From the NCBI GenBank assembly GCA_027972325.1, contig JAPMOS010000016.1:248001-312000 (forward strand): a stretch of 64,000 nucleotides of DNA. The letters are read 5' to 3'. The notes under the pieces are model-generated. The model was not told the origin of the DNA, did no database searches, and saw nothing but the letters and a program-made list of their open reading frames with translations. Each line of letters opens with the position of its first letter. The first letter of the stretch is position 1. Positions 1 to 11,311 of the stretch are shown piece after piece. Origin of the DNA: Paratrimastix pyriformis (Eukaryota; Preaxostyla; Paratrimastigidae). Made by a program: the position numbers and the translations under genes.

Positions 1-1838
1 TTCGATCGCCTCGGAATCGAGTGCACCGAGCCAGCGGACCAGATGGGCAAATGCGTCTTTCTCGGCCCGCTCCTCCTCGGGGCGCAGCTTTTTTCTGCGA
101 ACAAAGGGAATGAGAAAGAAGGCGAACAAAGGGAATGAGAAAGAAGGCGCGAGCGGTACAGACGGGCGGCGGCCACGTTTCGTTGTTGTTTGGGGCTTTT
201 GAGCCGCAAGCTTCTCATCGGGCTCAATTTCCATGGACTCTTCATCGGGCTTGGCCCCTGAGCGGGTGTTGCGGGTCACACGTGGTGGTGGCGGCGCCTT
301 CCGGGAACGGGTCACGGTGGTTGTTTCGGTCACTTCCTCGAAGACTGGAAGAACAGTCATAGAACGAACTGCGCGGCTTGCGGAACGGACCACGTGGTCT
401 GCGGAACAGAGGCCCCAGACCGACGCGAAGGGCAATGTCGCAGGCCAAGGGACTCCGGCTGGCTTCTTTATCGGCCTCGGCGAAGAACGGGGCAAACAGG
501 GGCCAGTGCCGGAGGAAGAATGCGAAGCGGCGCCACCCCAGAACAACCGAGGGCGTCCCACCTAGAGGAACAAGAGTTCGTTAAGAAAGGGGAGCGTTGA
601 CCAACCTTCTTTGGCTTGCTGCACCTTCTTCTCCCCTTCTGCTTCGGCGTCCTCCTCCTCCAGAGTGTCCGGCTCGGCATGACCCTCGGTGAGGGCGATG
701 TCGCCACCGCTGCTGCGAGTGCGACCACGCCCTCGGGCGCGACTGGCCTTTTTCTTGGCCGCTGCCGCTTCTTTGCGGGCCACTTCTTGTGCCTCCCGTT
801 GTTTGCGTGCTTCTGCCTCACGCTGCGTGGGTGATCAAAATGATGGCTGAAGCAAATTGGCAGAAGAGCAAACCAAATGACGTGTCGCACGATCTCTTGC
901 CGTCTTCAGAGAGCGGATCACTCCGACGTCGGTGAGCTTCCGGAGCCAGGCCTCCTCTTCCTCGGTGAGGTCCTCCTGCTGGGGCAGCTTTCCCGAATCC
1001 TAAAATTGGGGAGAAATAGAATTGTCCCGATGGATTGAGAGAATCAGACCCGAAGCCGGAAGCGTTCTTGGAGGAATTGTATCGCAAGCGTGTCGAACCC
1101 CCTCTTAACGTGGGTAATCAGCCGACGGTTCAGTTGAGTGGTCCCAAGGAGAGCGGGGTCAGAGTGGGGCGAGTAATGGGTGGAAGTGGGCTGCGCCCGG
1201 GTGCGCGTGGAGTGACTAGAAAGGGTGTGGGTACGATGGAGGAGAATCGGACGGACCGAGTCGGGGCAGGCTTCTCGGTTGAGGCTTCGTCGGGCTTTTC
1301 ATCGGGAACAGGTGGTGGTGTGCTTGGCACGGCGGCGCGCTTGGGTCGAGCTTTTTCGAGGCGGGAATTGAGCTCCTGCATTTCGTGACACACAGGACAA
1401 ATCCAGGTCCCCTCCGGCAATTCCTACAGGGAACGATCAGAGAGAATATTGCCTGCGCTGTTGGACGAACCTTCAACGGGGGATCTAGGCAGTCAAGGTG
1501 AAAAGCATACTTGCAGAAATTTTCGTGGTCAGTCCCCAACGTTTCGATCCCGCGCTCGCACAGCAACAGTGGGCGGTCATCCGTACCATCCTCTCCACAA
1601 ACTAGGGTGTGTTGTGTTCATCAAAATACTCAAGGGGAAATGAAAGATCTAACAAACCGAGACATTGGTCGGCATGACCGTCGTTTACCCTTTGCTCGGC
1701 GTCCGGCTCATCTTCCACTCCATCAGATTCGGAGCCGTCGGATTTGGAGCCGTCCGATCCGATGTCATTATCTTTGGACCACATGTTGTCCTCCTTTGAC
1801 AGCTGGGAATCCTCTTCTTCGTCGCGCTCCGAGTCCAT
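1..1838 (-). CDS. PHD-finger protein, 3' part beyond window
   Basis: Likely a chromatin reader acting in the nucleus. The start ATG at 1838 opens an acidic Ser/Asp stretch. An intron at 1657-1602 (GTTTGT...CCCTAG) then joins a codon that completes CLVC, the first zinc pair of a PHD finger. The finger goes on as CGEDGTDD, LLLCERG, FHLDCLDPPL and, after a second short intron, PEGTWICPVC, which is the complete C4HC3 pattern. Three more exons follow (HSTRTRAQPTS..., TQLNRRLITHVKRG..., DSGKLPQQEDLTEEE...), then a long Ala/Lys/Glu coiled coil (about 840-560). The frame is still open near base 1 (LRPEEERAEKDAFAHLV), so the C-terminus is missing. Four introns were placed, all starting GTYYG. The gene lies about 78 bp downstream of the primase stop on the same strand. 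The PHD assignment is firm; the specific protein is not recognised. Confidence 0.8.
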
Positions 1839-1915
1839 CTTGCAACTCCTGCACGCGCAAGCAGGGCCGGGGTCAATGAAGTTGAGCTCTCTCTTTCAAA
1901 AAATTTCATTGCTCG

Positions 1916-4259
1916 TTACGCCTGTTCTTTCTTTACTTTGTGTGGTCGTGGCCGAGCCAACTCAAGCTCCTCAATATCGTCACTAGTGCGTCTTGGCCTG
2001 CGCCCATCCCCATCCTCGTCCTCCTCGTCCTCCTCATCCTCGTCCTCCTTGGAATACCAAGTTGAGGTGGCGGCCTGGACAGTGGCTGCTTCCTCTTCCT
2101 CGGGATGGCGGATCGGCAGTGCGGGGCCGCCGACGGTGACCGTCTCTCGGGGCTGCTGATCGGGGTGAAGGAGCAGGTAGGGCGCCTCGTCAAACTCGCC
2201 CAGGTTGTCGAAGGGCGGGGCGGGGTGGAACCCTGAGTTGTGCTGGAAGCGAGCGATTAGCGCCCGGAAGTAGCGGATGTGATCGCGGAGGGGCGTCTGC
2301 TCGAAGGCCACGTCTGGGTGGGTGATGGTGATGGTGATGGTGATGGTGATGAATGGCGTTGTTGCAGACCGGGGGGCAGGTTACCCTGTTGGACAGTGAG
2401 AGTGCAAACGTCCCAGATCGACGGGGGGCACTCAAACCAGGGCAGGTCCACCCCAGGCACGCGGCGTGGCGCCTGTGGCTGCGCCGCCTCGGTCGTGACG
2501 GCGGGTGCTGCGGCCTGCTGCTTGGCGAGCTTGGCCATGAGGGAGCCGGCGCTCTCGGTCGAGGAACTGGTCAGCACGGGGCCCGCGGTGGCCAGCCAGG
2601 GCTTGAAATCGTTGATGTGTCGGGCCGACAGGGGGATTGAGACCAGGCCCGTCCCGGGATGCACGCAGAAGGGCGACTTGAGCAGATGTTTCATGATCTG
2701 TGGGGAGTGGGGAGGAGAATCGAGTGTGTCAGGGCCAACAACCACCGAACCCGGACGGACCATGGACACATTGGCATCGAGGCGGGGGTAGCAGCAATAC
2801 CACCGGATGTCGCGGATGGCCCGGTCGAGGGTCCACTTCTGCCGACTCCGGCTCGGGCTGGCACACTCGGCACACAACTGCTCCCTGGGGCGGGCGGGTG
2901 GGTGGGTGGCGGGTATGATCAGGTCGGTTCGGATCTGCAATTGTGGGACGAGCACAGACCACTTCTGGGCCGATGTGGTGACTTCCTCTTCCGCGGTCCA
3001 CGCCCCCAGAAGGGAGGCCCGAAGTTCTGCAGCCCCGAGGTGAGAACGAGCGCACCAAAATGACGTTGGTGTTTGGTGGACAGAGGCACGACCCGGGGGG
3101 GCTGTAGGCCTGGACAAACCTTCGTCGGGGATGAAGGAAAGCAGCTTCTCGCGGGCCGGCGGGTTGTTGAGGACGTCCATCACAGGCAGCACGTGATCCG
3201 CAAAGAAGTTGTCCACCTGCTCGTCAGCACGCCTGGATGGATGGTCAGGCCGGGTGGGAACAAGACGGGACGACAGACTGGAGGCAGGGTGGCAGGACGG
3301 GCGGTAGGTGCACCTTGGAGCCCTGCGAGTGTCCAAACCGCGGAAAAAACCATGACGGGGGCCCGACACAAAACGGGGCACAAAACGGGGACTTGTCAGA
3401 GTCACCGCATCCCAATTCCCTCAACCAAGGATGGGACAGGGCCGGGGAAGAACGGGACGGTGCAAAGTGGAGGAGAGGGCGTGACGGGGGGACGGGGACA
3501 GCGACCTTGATGACCTCGAGGTAGTCCACCAGGGCTTTGCGGTGGTCGTTGCTCATCTTGCGGGCGCTCTCGTCGCACACCCAGCAATGGACACCACGGC
3601 GACCACTGAAGGCCCACAGAATATCGGTGAATCCGAAGTCCTCTAGTAGTCAGAGATGATCGTGAGTGAATACCCCGGGGGTGAGGCAGACCTCGGAGGG
3701 CACGGTCCAGGACAGTCACAGCGAAGTTCGCGAGTGGCCAACAGCGTTCGCAAATCGCAGCCCCTGTCCCACCGAGAAAGATGGTGTGTGGAGGGAAGTG
3801 GAAGAGGGCACACAGACCCTTGCAGCACCCACGGATATCATTGTAGTCGGTCAGATCGATATCCATAATGAACTCGCGCTGGTGATCCACAAAGCAGCCG
3901 GGCTCGACGGAGCTTCGTTCACATGGCTATAAGAGTATTGAAACGTACACGAGGAAGATTGATCCACAACGGACGGGATGAGACATAATAGGACCGATAT
4001 CGATCTTGTCGGGGCACTTGGAGACTAAAGACGCTCGGAATGTGGGTCCATCACGATAACTGAGGTATCGAATCACATTATCCTTTTTGTTGTACGAGAG
4101 CTCGCGTTTGTAAAAAAGGGAGCCTGCGGAGGAAGAGAAGATGTAATGACCGTCGCCGTGTCACGACAGACTATCTCCATGTGAAAGCCACGATGCAATG
4201 TCGTCGCAGGGGAATATTTGAGCGTAGTAGGCCTTGAGGAGCTCGTCCGGGACGCTCAT
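1916..4259 (-). CDS. PRIM1: DNA primase small (catalytic) subunit
   Basis: Makes RNA primers with the large subunit and DNA polymerase alpha. The exons read in family order: N-terminus MSVPDELLKAYYAQIFPCDD; YKRELSYNKKDNVIRYLS; DIGPIMSHP; the catalytic block REFIMDIDLTDYNDIRGCC with the metal-binding Asp pair; ICERCWPLANFAVTVLDRAL; DFGFTDILWAFSGRRGVHCW; VCDESARKMSNDHRKALVDYLE; and the late HLLKSPFCVHPGTGLVSIP motif. The C-terminal part (QTPLRDHIRYFRALI) is followed by an acidic tail ending KKEQA. Introns begin GTCGTG, GTCCGT, GTCTGT and GTCTGC. The start at 4259 faces the EF-hand gene start at 4330, so the two probably share a 70-bp promoter region. Exon joins between 3400 and 2700 were not all resolved. 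The family call is very secure. Confidence 0.92.
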
Positions 4260-4329
4260 TGTGTTGAAAAGTTGAAACTGTGAAAATAGCCTGGCGATCC
4301 AAGGTTACACAGTCTAAATTATCTTTAAA
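4260..4329. promoter_or_regulatory. 70-bp divergent promoter region
   Basis: This short AT-richer gap separates the primase start (minus, 4259) from the EF-hand protein start (plus, 4330). It contains TTGAAAAGTTGAAAC and AAATTATCTTTAAAA just before the plus-strand ATG. No TATA box or initiator motif is certain. A shared promoter is inferred from spacing alone. Confidence 0.5.
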
Positions 4330-5211
4330 ATGATGTCTTCTCGAAAGGGAGTTGTTCCGCGTCCACCCACAACCCCGCGGACTTCGGGATACGCTCGACC
4401 GCAACACACACCTCGAACACCGCGCTCGAGTCCCCCGGCTACACCCCACGAAATAACGCCATCATCTTCCGACCAACAGACGGTTTTGCTGCCTGATGTG
4501 GCGTATGGCCCAAACGGATCTGTTGAACATATTGCAGAGCATATTCGCGCGCGATTAGTGGACCAATTTAAAAAATATGATCGTGATCATGCCGGTCCGC
4601 TGCCGTCTGGTCCCCTCCTCCACCCGCGCATTCTTTCACCAGGGTATCTTCGCATTCGCGACGTAAAAGCAGCCCTATCTGAAGTGGGCGGGCTTCGTCC
4701 CGGCATCACCGACGAAGATCTCTTTCAAGACTGCGCCCAATTTGACAAGGGCCACAAGGGGGCACTCGGTCTGTCTGCGGAACCCCTGTCACAATCTCTC
4801 AACTGCCCGGTAGAACTCGATGAGTTTCTCTGCGTTTTTGCTCGACAGAAGCGGAGATCCCCCATCGCCGCAGAGTATGACGTGATCTATCGCTCCCTGG
4901 GCGGCAACCCCGATCTGGTCTGGATGCTGTTTTCTCCCATCCGAGGACGACATCCCCCTCCGACCAGTCTGGAACAGTAGACTTGGCTGAGCTTTCCCAA
5001 CGCCTTTCGGCCCTGGGGCTGGAGCTCCATCCCCAGGTCAGGATGGCTCTCACGACACCTCACCCCCTCTTCGGCTCCATCCCACCAGGAATTCTGCGGG
5101 GCCCGGGGGCTGGGCGACCGAATTGACCGAGCCTCACTGTGCGACTTATTCGAGACCCAGCTGCCCTCGCCATGTCCCGCCCTGCCCCCGCCCACGGACC
5201 CGCCGGGCTGA
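4330..5211 (+). CDS. EF-hand calcium-binding protein with disordered N-tail
   Basis: A calmodulin/centrin-like Ca2+ sensor. It has a basic Pro/Thr-rich tail of about 60 residues (MMSSRKGVVPRPPTTPRTSG), then at least three EF-hands once introns are removed: DRDHAG joined to YLRIRD, DKGHKGALELDEF, and NPDLSGTVDLAEL. In each case the intron cuts the Ca2+ loop or its edge, and splicing restores the D-x-D-x-x-G pattern. Introns begin GTCCGCTG, GTCTGTCTG, GTCTGGATG and GTCAGGATG. The last exon reads EFCGARGLGDRIDRASLCD and ends PTDPPG-stop at 5209-5211. Long-tailed proteins of this kind often belong to the flagellum or basal body, and the window also holds an SHIPPO gene, but that role is inference. 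ATG 4333 is an equally possible start. Confidence 0.8.
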
Positions 5212-5723
5212 GGTCCCCGGTCGCGGTATGGAATCACCCTGCGGCTTTGACCCCGGCCAGGCCGACCCCCCGGGGGGCAGGATCCGCCTGCCTTCGGCAC
5301 GCGACGGCACTCTTGGCCAATGCAGCCCACCTCCCGCCCAGCTGTCAGACTTCCGGGGGTGTCCTGCCAAGGGGGCGCGTCCGTGTTTCACTGCTGCCCC
5401 TTGCGGCGCCCGGCCATCATCGGGACAAGGACATCGGCCCTGCCCTCCGTGCGCGTGCGGCGCCATCGCGCACATGAGCGGCGCCATCATCATCACAGCT
5501 TGCCAGGCCCGGGCCCCATCGCCATGACTCGGGGAATGCCGCCGCGCCCTCGATGATGAAGCAGCCTTCCATTCCCCATCCGCCACTTTTCGCCGGCCAA
5601 GGCCGGAACCGCCGCTCCCACGGAACGAGCGGATGGAGGGCGCATGCCCCGAGGAGTTCCATCGAAAAAATTCCCTCGATCGGATGCGAAGATTCATATG
5701 GAGAGGGAATTCCATCGTGGAGT
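5212..5723. other. Convergent intergenic region
   Basis: No gene is supported here, between the stops of the EF-hand and F-box/SPRY genes. A 20-bp motif containing GAGTTTAATCGGATGCGAAG occurs about twice around 5675-5745 in diverged copies. Long GC-rich open frames on both strands lack any recognisable protein. Confidence 0.5.
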
Positions 5724-7192
5724 TTAATCGGATGCGAAGAGGGAGTTTAATCGGGCCCGGAAGCCGGCCGGGGAGGGCGCAGCCTGGGGCTGCTCCGCCA
5801 CGCGGCCTGCCGGCAAGGCGTAGTGGCGTACCAGCGACCAGGCCGTCCCTGGGGGGGAGAGCCACCACAACCACCATGGGAGATGGGAGATGGGAGGGTG
5901 GAGGGTGGAGCACAAACATACGAGGAGGATCAGCAAGATGGGGGGTGGGGGATTGTCAGTCGTCAGGCGGGAGAGGGGGGGGGGGGGGGGGGGGGTGATG
6001 GCGACGGACCGGGGGCGAGCCGCACGAAGAAGCGCATGGGCCCGACCATCTCGGGGACCGACAGGGGCGGCATGCGCTTCATGTTGACCGTGAAGACCAG
6101 CGTCCGCTGGGGGGATGCAGCGTTATGGGGTGAAGGGAAGGGAAGGGAAGGGAAGGGAAGGGAAGGGAAGGAGGACATTGGCGACACAAGGCACGGGGGT
6201 GGTTGGGCACCCCGCCCAAGCATGCTCATCCCGATGCCATTTTCAGGCCACCCGTCAAAGTGTCTCACAGCCCGGGGGGGATGCAGACCGCCACCTCCTG
6301 CCCACACCTGGCCCCAAGAGAACGACGGGGGGGGGGGGGGGGACAGACCGCATCCATGTCGACCACCACCCCGACGGTGTGGCCGGGCCCGTAGGCGGTG
6401 TCGCCAAAGGTCTTGGTGCCCGTCCGGCCGCTGCGGAACTCCTGGTCGGAGTGGAACGTCCACGAGTGGGGGCACGGCATGCCCAGGGAGGCCTGGTTGA
6501 CGTCGCGGTCTGGGCGGAGCAGGGGTTGGTCACACGGGGGAGGGAGGCGGTGTGATGCAGACCGGCCTTGCAGACGCCGATGCAGACAAGGTATTGAGAT
6601 TTGAGGAGGGTAGTCTGGAAGACGTGGATGCCCCGGGTGATCACCGGGGTGGTCATGGCATCCCAGCCCGCTGGGGTACGACAGCACATAAGAAGAAGCC
6701 CCGGGGGCAGGTCCGACCTTCGGAATATGAGCAGGTGGGGAAAGGCAAGCCTTCGACTACCGAAGAAGTTCGACTGGAAAGGGCACGTGCGTACAAACCT
6801 GTTAGGTACCCCGTTAAGGATGGGAGCGATCGAGACCTGTTACCCCGTTAAGGATGGAAGCGATCAAGACCTGTGAGCATGTCTAAAAATTTAATATTCC
6901 TCCCAACAGTCGCGCGGGTGAACCGGAAGAGGTTCGATTGATAATAGGTTTTCCAATCAAAGATCTCGTTCCGACTCAGATCGTCCCCAAACTCCACTAC
7001 ACATCTTTGAGACCATGAGTGCTGGCTGTCCGCGATCGAACGTAATTTCGCGCAGGTGAGAAAGATCGGTATTAGGTCGGCGCCGGCTGCGGAGAAGAAG
7101 CCACAAACTGAGAAAGTCGATCATAATGCGCGCGGACAAATTCTCAAGAGAATATCTTGTAATATTTCGCCGGGAAGATCAAGGAGCGACAT
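5724..7192 (-). CDS. F-box and SPRY domain protein
   Basis: Probably a substrate receptor of an SCF-type ubiquitin ligase. From ATG 7192 the first exon gives an F-box, MSLLDLPGEILQDILLRI. A GTCCGC...CTCAG intron joins it in frame to FCGFFSAAGADLIPIFLTC and AKLRSIADSQHSWSQRCVV. Further exons hold a SPRY core: FQTTLLKSQYLVCIGVCKAG, HSWTFHSDQEFRSGRTG, KTFGDTAYGPGHTVGVVVDM (the typical turn before the hydrophobic strand) and LVFTVNMKRMPPLSVPEMVG. A last exon reading AWSLVRHYALPAGRVAEQP would end at 5724; otherwise the gene ends near 5963. Two poly-G runs (5978-5997, 6329-6344) lie in introns and read as poly-C on the coding strand. A 30-bp repeated motif lies inside the gene at 6805-6872. Domain calls are good; the 3' end is uncertain. 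Confidence 0.72.
6801..6872. repeat. Tandem copies of a 30-bp dispersed motif
   Basis: Two adjacent copies share CCCCGTTAAGGATGG followed by A/G AGCGATC, at about 6809-6838 and 6842-6871. A third copy lies at 7605-7638 in the neighbouring gap, with two mismatches to the second. The first two sit inside the F-box/SPRY gene, probably in an intron. Confidence 0.7.
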
Positions 7193-7710
7193 GACCCGTG
7201 GCCGTCCCCTAGTTGTGGTAGCGACTGTTGCTGGGGTTGAGCAGACGTACATGTACTTCTTCTTGCAGGGTCAAGGACCAGACCGACCGGCGAGCATCAG
7301 GGGCCCGCTCGTGACCGCGCACCAAGACCCATCGAAAAAACGGCCATTGTTTGGAGGCCGCAATCACTCCCCAATGCACTCACCCATTCTCTCTCTTCTC
7401 TCTTTTCCGTCATCCCTCCTGTAGTGGCCTGATCATCACTCCCGTTCGAGTCGCAAAATTGCCCCCCCCCCCCCCCCCCCACCCCCCCCCCCCCCTTGAT
7501 CGGGGGGCCCCTTGCGCCCACGGCCGCGTCGATGGCCGCGCGCTGGCGGAGCAAGGCCCGGCTCTTGGAGGCGGGGTGTAAGCCATGGTGTTTTTCATTG
7601 TGGCCTGTTGCCCCGTTAAGGATGGGAGCGATCAAGACAACAAAAGACTGTTTTTTTTTTTCGACAACCCGTATGGTTAAAAACAAAAGGCGCAAGCGAT
7701 GGAGGTTGCC
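7193..7710. other. Intergenic region with poly-C run
   Basis: Gap between the F-box/SPRY start and the RBM18-like stop, both on the minus strand. It holds an interrupted poly-C run at about 7461-7495, a T9-10 run near 7651 and the third copy of the 30-bp motif (7605-7638). No gene is seen. Confidence 0.55.
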
Positions 7711-10700
7711 TCAGTGGCGGCGCGGGCTGGTGCTCCGGGAATGTGGCCGAGGCGAGGGGGTGATGGGAGGGGGTGGCGGAGGCAGATTCTCGTCGGTTGG
7801 CGGGGGCGGTGGGGGGCCGTCATCGTCGGCGATGGGGATCACCTCGATCTCGCACTTCTCGGGCGCGGGCTTGGGCTGCTCCGGGGATGGGGAGCGGCTG
7901 GCCGGGCGGGCGGCCTTCTCCCTTCGGTGGTGGCGCCGCTCCTCCTCGGGGCTGTGCCGCCGCTCGGGGCTGCGCTTGCTGCGCTCGGGGCTGCGCTTGC
8001 TGCGCTCGGGGCTGCGCTTGCTGCGCTCGGGGCTGCGCTTGCTGCGCTCGGGGCTGCGCTTGCTGCGCTCGGGGCTGCGCTTGCTGCGCTCGGGGCTGCG
8101 CTTGCTGCGCTCGGGGCTGCGCTTGCTGCGCTCGGGGCTGCGCTTGCTGCGCTCGGGGCTGCGCTTGCGCTCGTTCTTCCGCTCGGGGCTCCGCTTGCGG
8201 TCAGGGCTGCGCTTGCTGCGCTCGGGGCTGCGCTTGCGCTCGTTCTTCCGCTCGGGGCTCCGCTTGCGGTCAGGGCTGCGCTCAGGGCTGTGCTTGCGCT
8301 CGCTCTTCTTCCGCTCGGGACTGCGGCTGTGCTTGCGCGCGGGGCTGCGCGCGGGGCTGGCCTTCTTCTTTCGCTCGGGGCTGTGGCTGGCCTTGCGCGC
8401 GGGGCTGTGGCTGGCCTTCTTCTTCCGCTCGGGACTGGCCTTGCGCTCGGGGCTGGCCTTCTTCTTTCGCTCGGAGCTGTGGCTGTGCTTCCGCTCGGGG
8501 CTGAGCTTGCGCTCCTTCTTCCGCTCGGGGCTGGCACTGCGCACAGGGCTGGCCTTCTTCTTCCGCTCGGGGCTGTGGCTGTGCTTGCGCGCGGGGCTGT
8601 GCTCGGGGCTGGCGCTGCGCGCGGGGCTGACCTTCTTCTTCCGCTCGGGGCTCCGCTTGCGCTCCTTCGCCTTCTGCTCGGGGCTGGCCTTGCGCGCAGG
8701 GGGGCTGGCCTTCTTCTTCTCCTCCTCCTCGGGGCTGGCACTGCGCGCAGGGCTGGGATGCCGCTGCGCGGTCTTTGGCTTGCCATCCATCTTCTTCTCC
8801 TCGCGGGGCTTCTTGTGCTGCCGGGCGGGGGATCGCGAGGCCGACGAGCCGCTGCTCTCGTGGGCCGCCGCGGGACTGGCCGACGAGGCCGAGGCCGAGG
8901 CCGAGCGCTTCTTCGTCTTCTGGGCGGCGGCGGGTGAGGAGGACCGGGAACGGCGGGACTTCTTGCTCTTCTTCTTGTTCTTCTTGGGCTTCTCCTTCTT
9001 CCCGGCCGGCCGCTCGGGGCTCGCGCTGGTGGCGGAGGCCGAGGGGCTGCGGGCGGGCTTCTTCTTCTTGTGGTGGCTGGGGCTGGGGCTGGGGCTGGGG
9101 CTGGGGCTGGGGCTCGAGCTGGGGCTCTTGTGCTTCGGCTTGGGCTCTTCCCGGGCGGGTGAGGCCGCACGCTTCTTCTTCTTCCCCTCCTTCTGCTCTT
9201 TGGCCTCCTCCTGCTTCGCCTTCCTGGCCGGGCTGGGGCTCCTGCTGCAGCTGCTGCTGGTGCTACCGTCCCGCGGCTCCCTCTTGGGGCTGCCCCGAGG
9301 CTGCGATTCGTGCCGCTTCTCCGGCTCGGCCTGCTTCTTGCTGGCCGGGCCGGGGGCCGGGGCGGGGGGTACTGGGCTGGACGGCCGGAGCTTCTGCGAA
9401 GGCGAGCGGCTCCGGCGGGCGGCGGGGCGGCGTGGGGAGCGGTCGCGGTCGACGCTGGTCCGGGGGGAGGCCTTTCCGGCCGGGGAGTTGGCGCGCCGAG
9501 GGGAGCGGTCGACGCTGGTGCGCCGAGGGGAGCGGTCGACGCTGGTGCGCCGAGGGGAGCGGTCGACGCTGGTGCGCCGAGGGGGGGATGGATTCCGCGG
9601 GGAGGACGATTTGCGGCCAACGCTTGTCGGCTTCCGGTCGACGCTAGTCTTCCGGTGGGGGGAGCGGTCGACGCTGGTCCGAGGGGAATGCTTGCGAGTC
9701 GCCGAGGAGCGGTCGACGCTAGTCTTGCGGTGGGGGGAGCGGTCGACGCTGGTCCGGGGTCGGTCCGCATGGCGGCTCCGGCTCCGGGACTTGTGGCTGT
9801 GGTGGCCGTGCCGATCGTCGGTCAGCCACCAGGGGGCGGGGCGGGACGCCTCGGTACGCCGAGGGGACGGCGAGCGGCGGGGGGAGCGGTGATGGGACCG
9901 CGACCGGCGCGGGGAGTGGCGCCGAGGAGGGGAGGGGCGGCGGCGGGGAGGAGAGCGACGGCGTGGGGAGCGGGGCGGAGGCGATCGGGCGGCCGGGCTG
10001 CGCGAGCGGCGGCGAGGCAGGGCCCCTGCAGGCTCCTTGGGGGCGGGCTTCTCGCCAGGGGTTGAGCTGGGAGTCGTCGCAGTTGAGGTGGGTGTGGCCG
10101 TCGGGGTGGCCGCGGCCGGTGGGGAGGATTGCGGCAGGGTGTCCCGCGCCCCGAGGCCCTCGGCCAGCAGGAAGACTCCCGGCGAGGGGGCGGGGGCGGA
10201 GGGGCTGGGTGCGGGCGGGGGGGTCGAGGCTGCGGCTGCGGCGGCTGCGTCCTTGGCGGGAGGTTTCTCAATCTCCTGCAGATCATCGTGTTCCTCCGCG
10301 GGCTCCCCGAGGCCGCGGTCGTCCGCCCCGGGGATGGTGTCGAGGGTGACCACCGTGGGGGCCGGGGTGGCCGGGACGTCGCTCGATGAGGGGTCTGTGC
10401 TGGTGGCGGGGGGCACCCCGATCTGGAAGACCGGGCTGTCCGTGCTGGCTGCCTCGCCGCCGGCCGTCTCGGACTTCAACCGGGCCAGCTTCCCACGGAT
10501 GGCCGCAATCTGCTTGCTGCACCACACACGAGGAGGCGGCGACCCAACACATACCGGCAGGAGGCGAGCAAAGGAGTGTCAAGAGCGGCCTGAGCTTCCT
10601 CCCTCTTCATCCACTGACACCGACACCCAACACCCGCCCACCCATTCGGCCAGCCAGCTGCGGCCCGCGCCGGACCTGAGGGGCATGGGCCTCCGGAACT

Positions 10701-11276
10701 CACGCCGGTCGCGGTCACGGTCACGGTCGCGGTCACGGGGCCCATCGCGGTCGCGTGAGGCCCGCGTATGAATATCGTCTGTCATTTGGAAGTGGGGCTC
10801 GGCGCCGGCAGCCAGCGCAGAAATGGATTCTTGGGGACGTGCCTGCGGGGGGGGGGGGGGGGGGGTTAAATGCAGGCGTGGCGTGTCGAAGGAACCAGAC
10901 CTCGGCGAAGCGGACGGTGAGCGGACGACCCAGGGCCTTGCGGCCATCGAGCTCGTGGATGGCACGGGCAGCGTCCTTGGGGAGAGGTGAGCGAAGGGCG
11001 GCCTTTGGTGGCCAGGCAGACCTGAACGCTGTTGAATTCGGCAAAACAAAAGCCGGCAGGTTCACCACGTTTGGGCCCGTGCATGTGCCAAACGAACCGG
11101 AGCCGTTTAACGGGGACCACTTTGGTTAAAATCGCAAGCATGACCTGCTCTGTGATGCGGGGGTCCAGATTCCCAATGTACACCTTGTGCTCCGGGATCT
11201 CCGGAGGTCCCTCCATGGGTGCCCCAAACCCACGTGGGTGTGCGTTTCCAAAAGCCTTTTCGGAGACGTACACCAT
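7711..11276 (-). CDS. RBM18: RBM18-like RRM protein with giant RS domain
   Basis: An RNA-binding protein, probably nuclear and splicing-linked. The N-terminal RRM has RNP2 HKVYIGNLDPRITEQ, RLRFVWHMHGPKRGEP, RNP1 AGFCFAEFNSVQ and AARAIHELDGRKALGRPL. The IGNLDP-x-ITE pattern and the later KQIAAIRGKLARLK helix both match RBM18, a protein of about 190 residues in animals. Here a single exon of about 930 codons (10527-7711) follows, packed with SR, RS, SP and KKK motifs, including RTSVDRSPRR repeats and, at the end, a heptad SKRSPER tandem array. An intron near 10850 carries poly-G on the plus strand, so poly-C in the sense direction. Start ATG 11276 is 35 bp from the divergent peptidase T start. 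Orthology rests on the RRM and helix; the RS tail is the unusual part. Confidence 0.8.
7972..8168 (-). repeat. 21-bp tandem repeat encoding SKRSPER heptads
   Basis: About nine near-identical copies of GCGCTCGGGGCTGCGCTTGCT (plus strand) lie in register with the RS reading frame. They encode Ser-Lys-Arg-Ser-Pro-Glu-Arg. Less regular relatives continue to about 8640, and a separate array encoding RTSVDRSPRR lies at about 9490-9760. Confidence 0.9.
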
Positions 11277-11311
11277 CAAAAAGCTCCTGCCCTCGTTCGA
11301 GGACCGCGGTT

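Noticed and set aside
3930-3955. A 24-bp ultra-short intron in PRIM1
   Set aside because: A 48-bp intron with a typical GTCCGT donor in the same place gives a better primase match (MSHPPCERSS).
5146-5919. A 257-codon minus-strand open frame
   Set aside because: No recognisable domain, GC-rich sequence with several open frames, and it overlaps the 3' exon of the EF-hand gene.
7496-9892. An 800-codon plus-strand open frame rich in Leu/Arg/Gly, and other long frames across 7700-9900
   Set aside because: They are antisense or shifted readings of the RS-domain repeats, which keep several frames open. The minus-strand frame connects to a real RRM.
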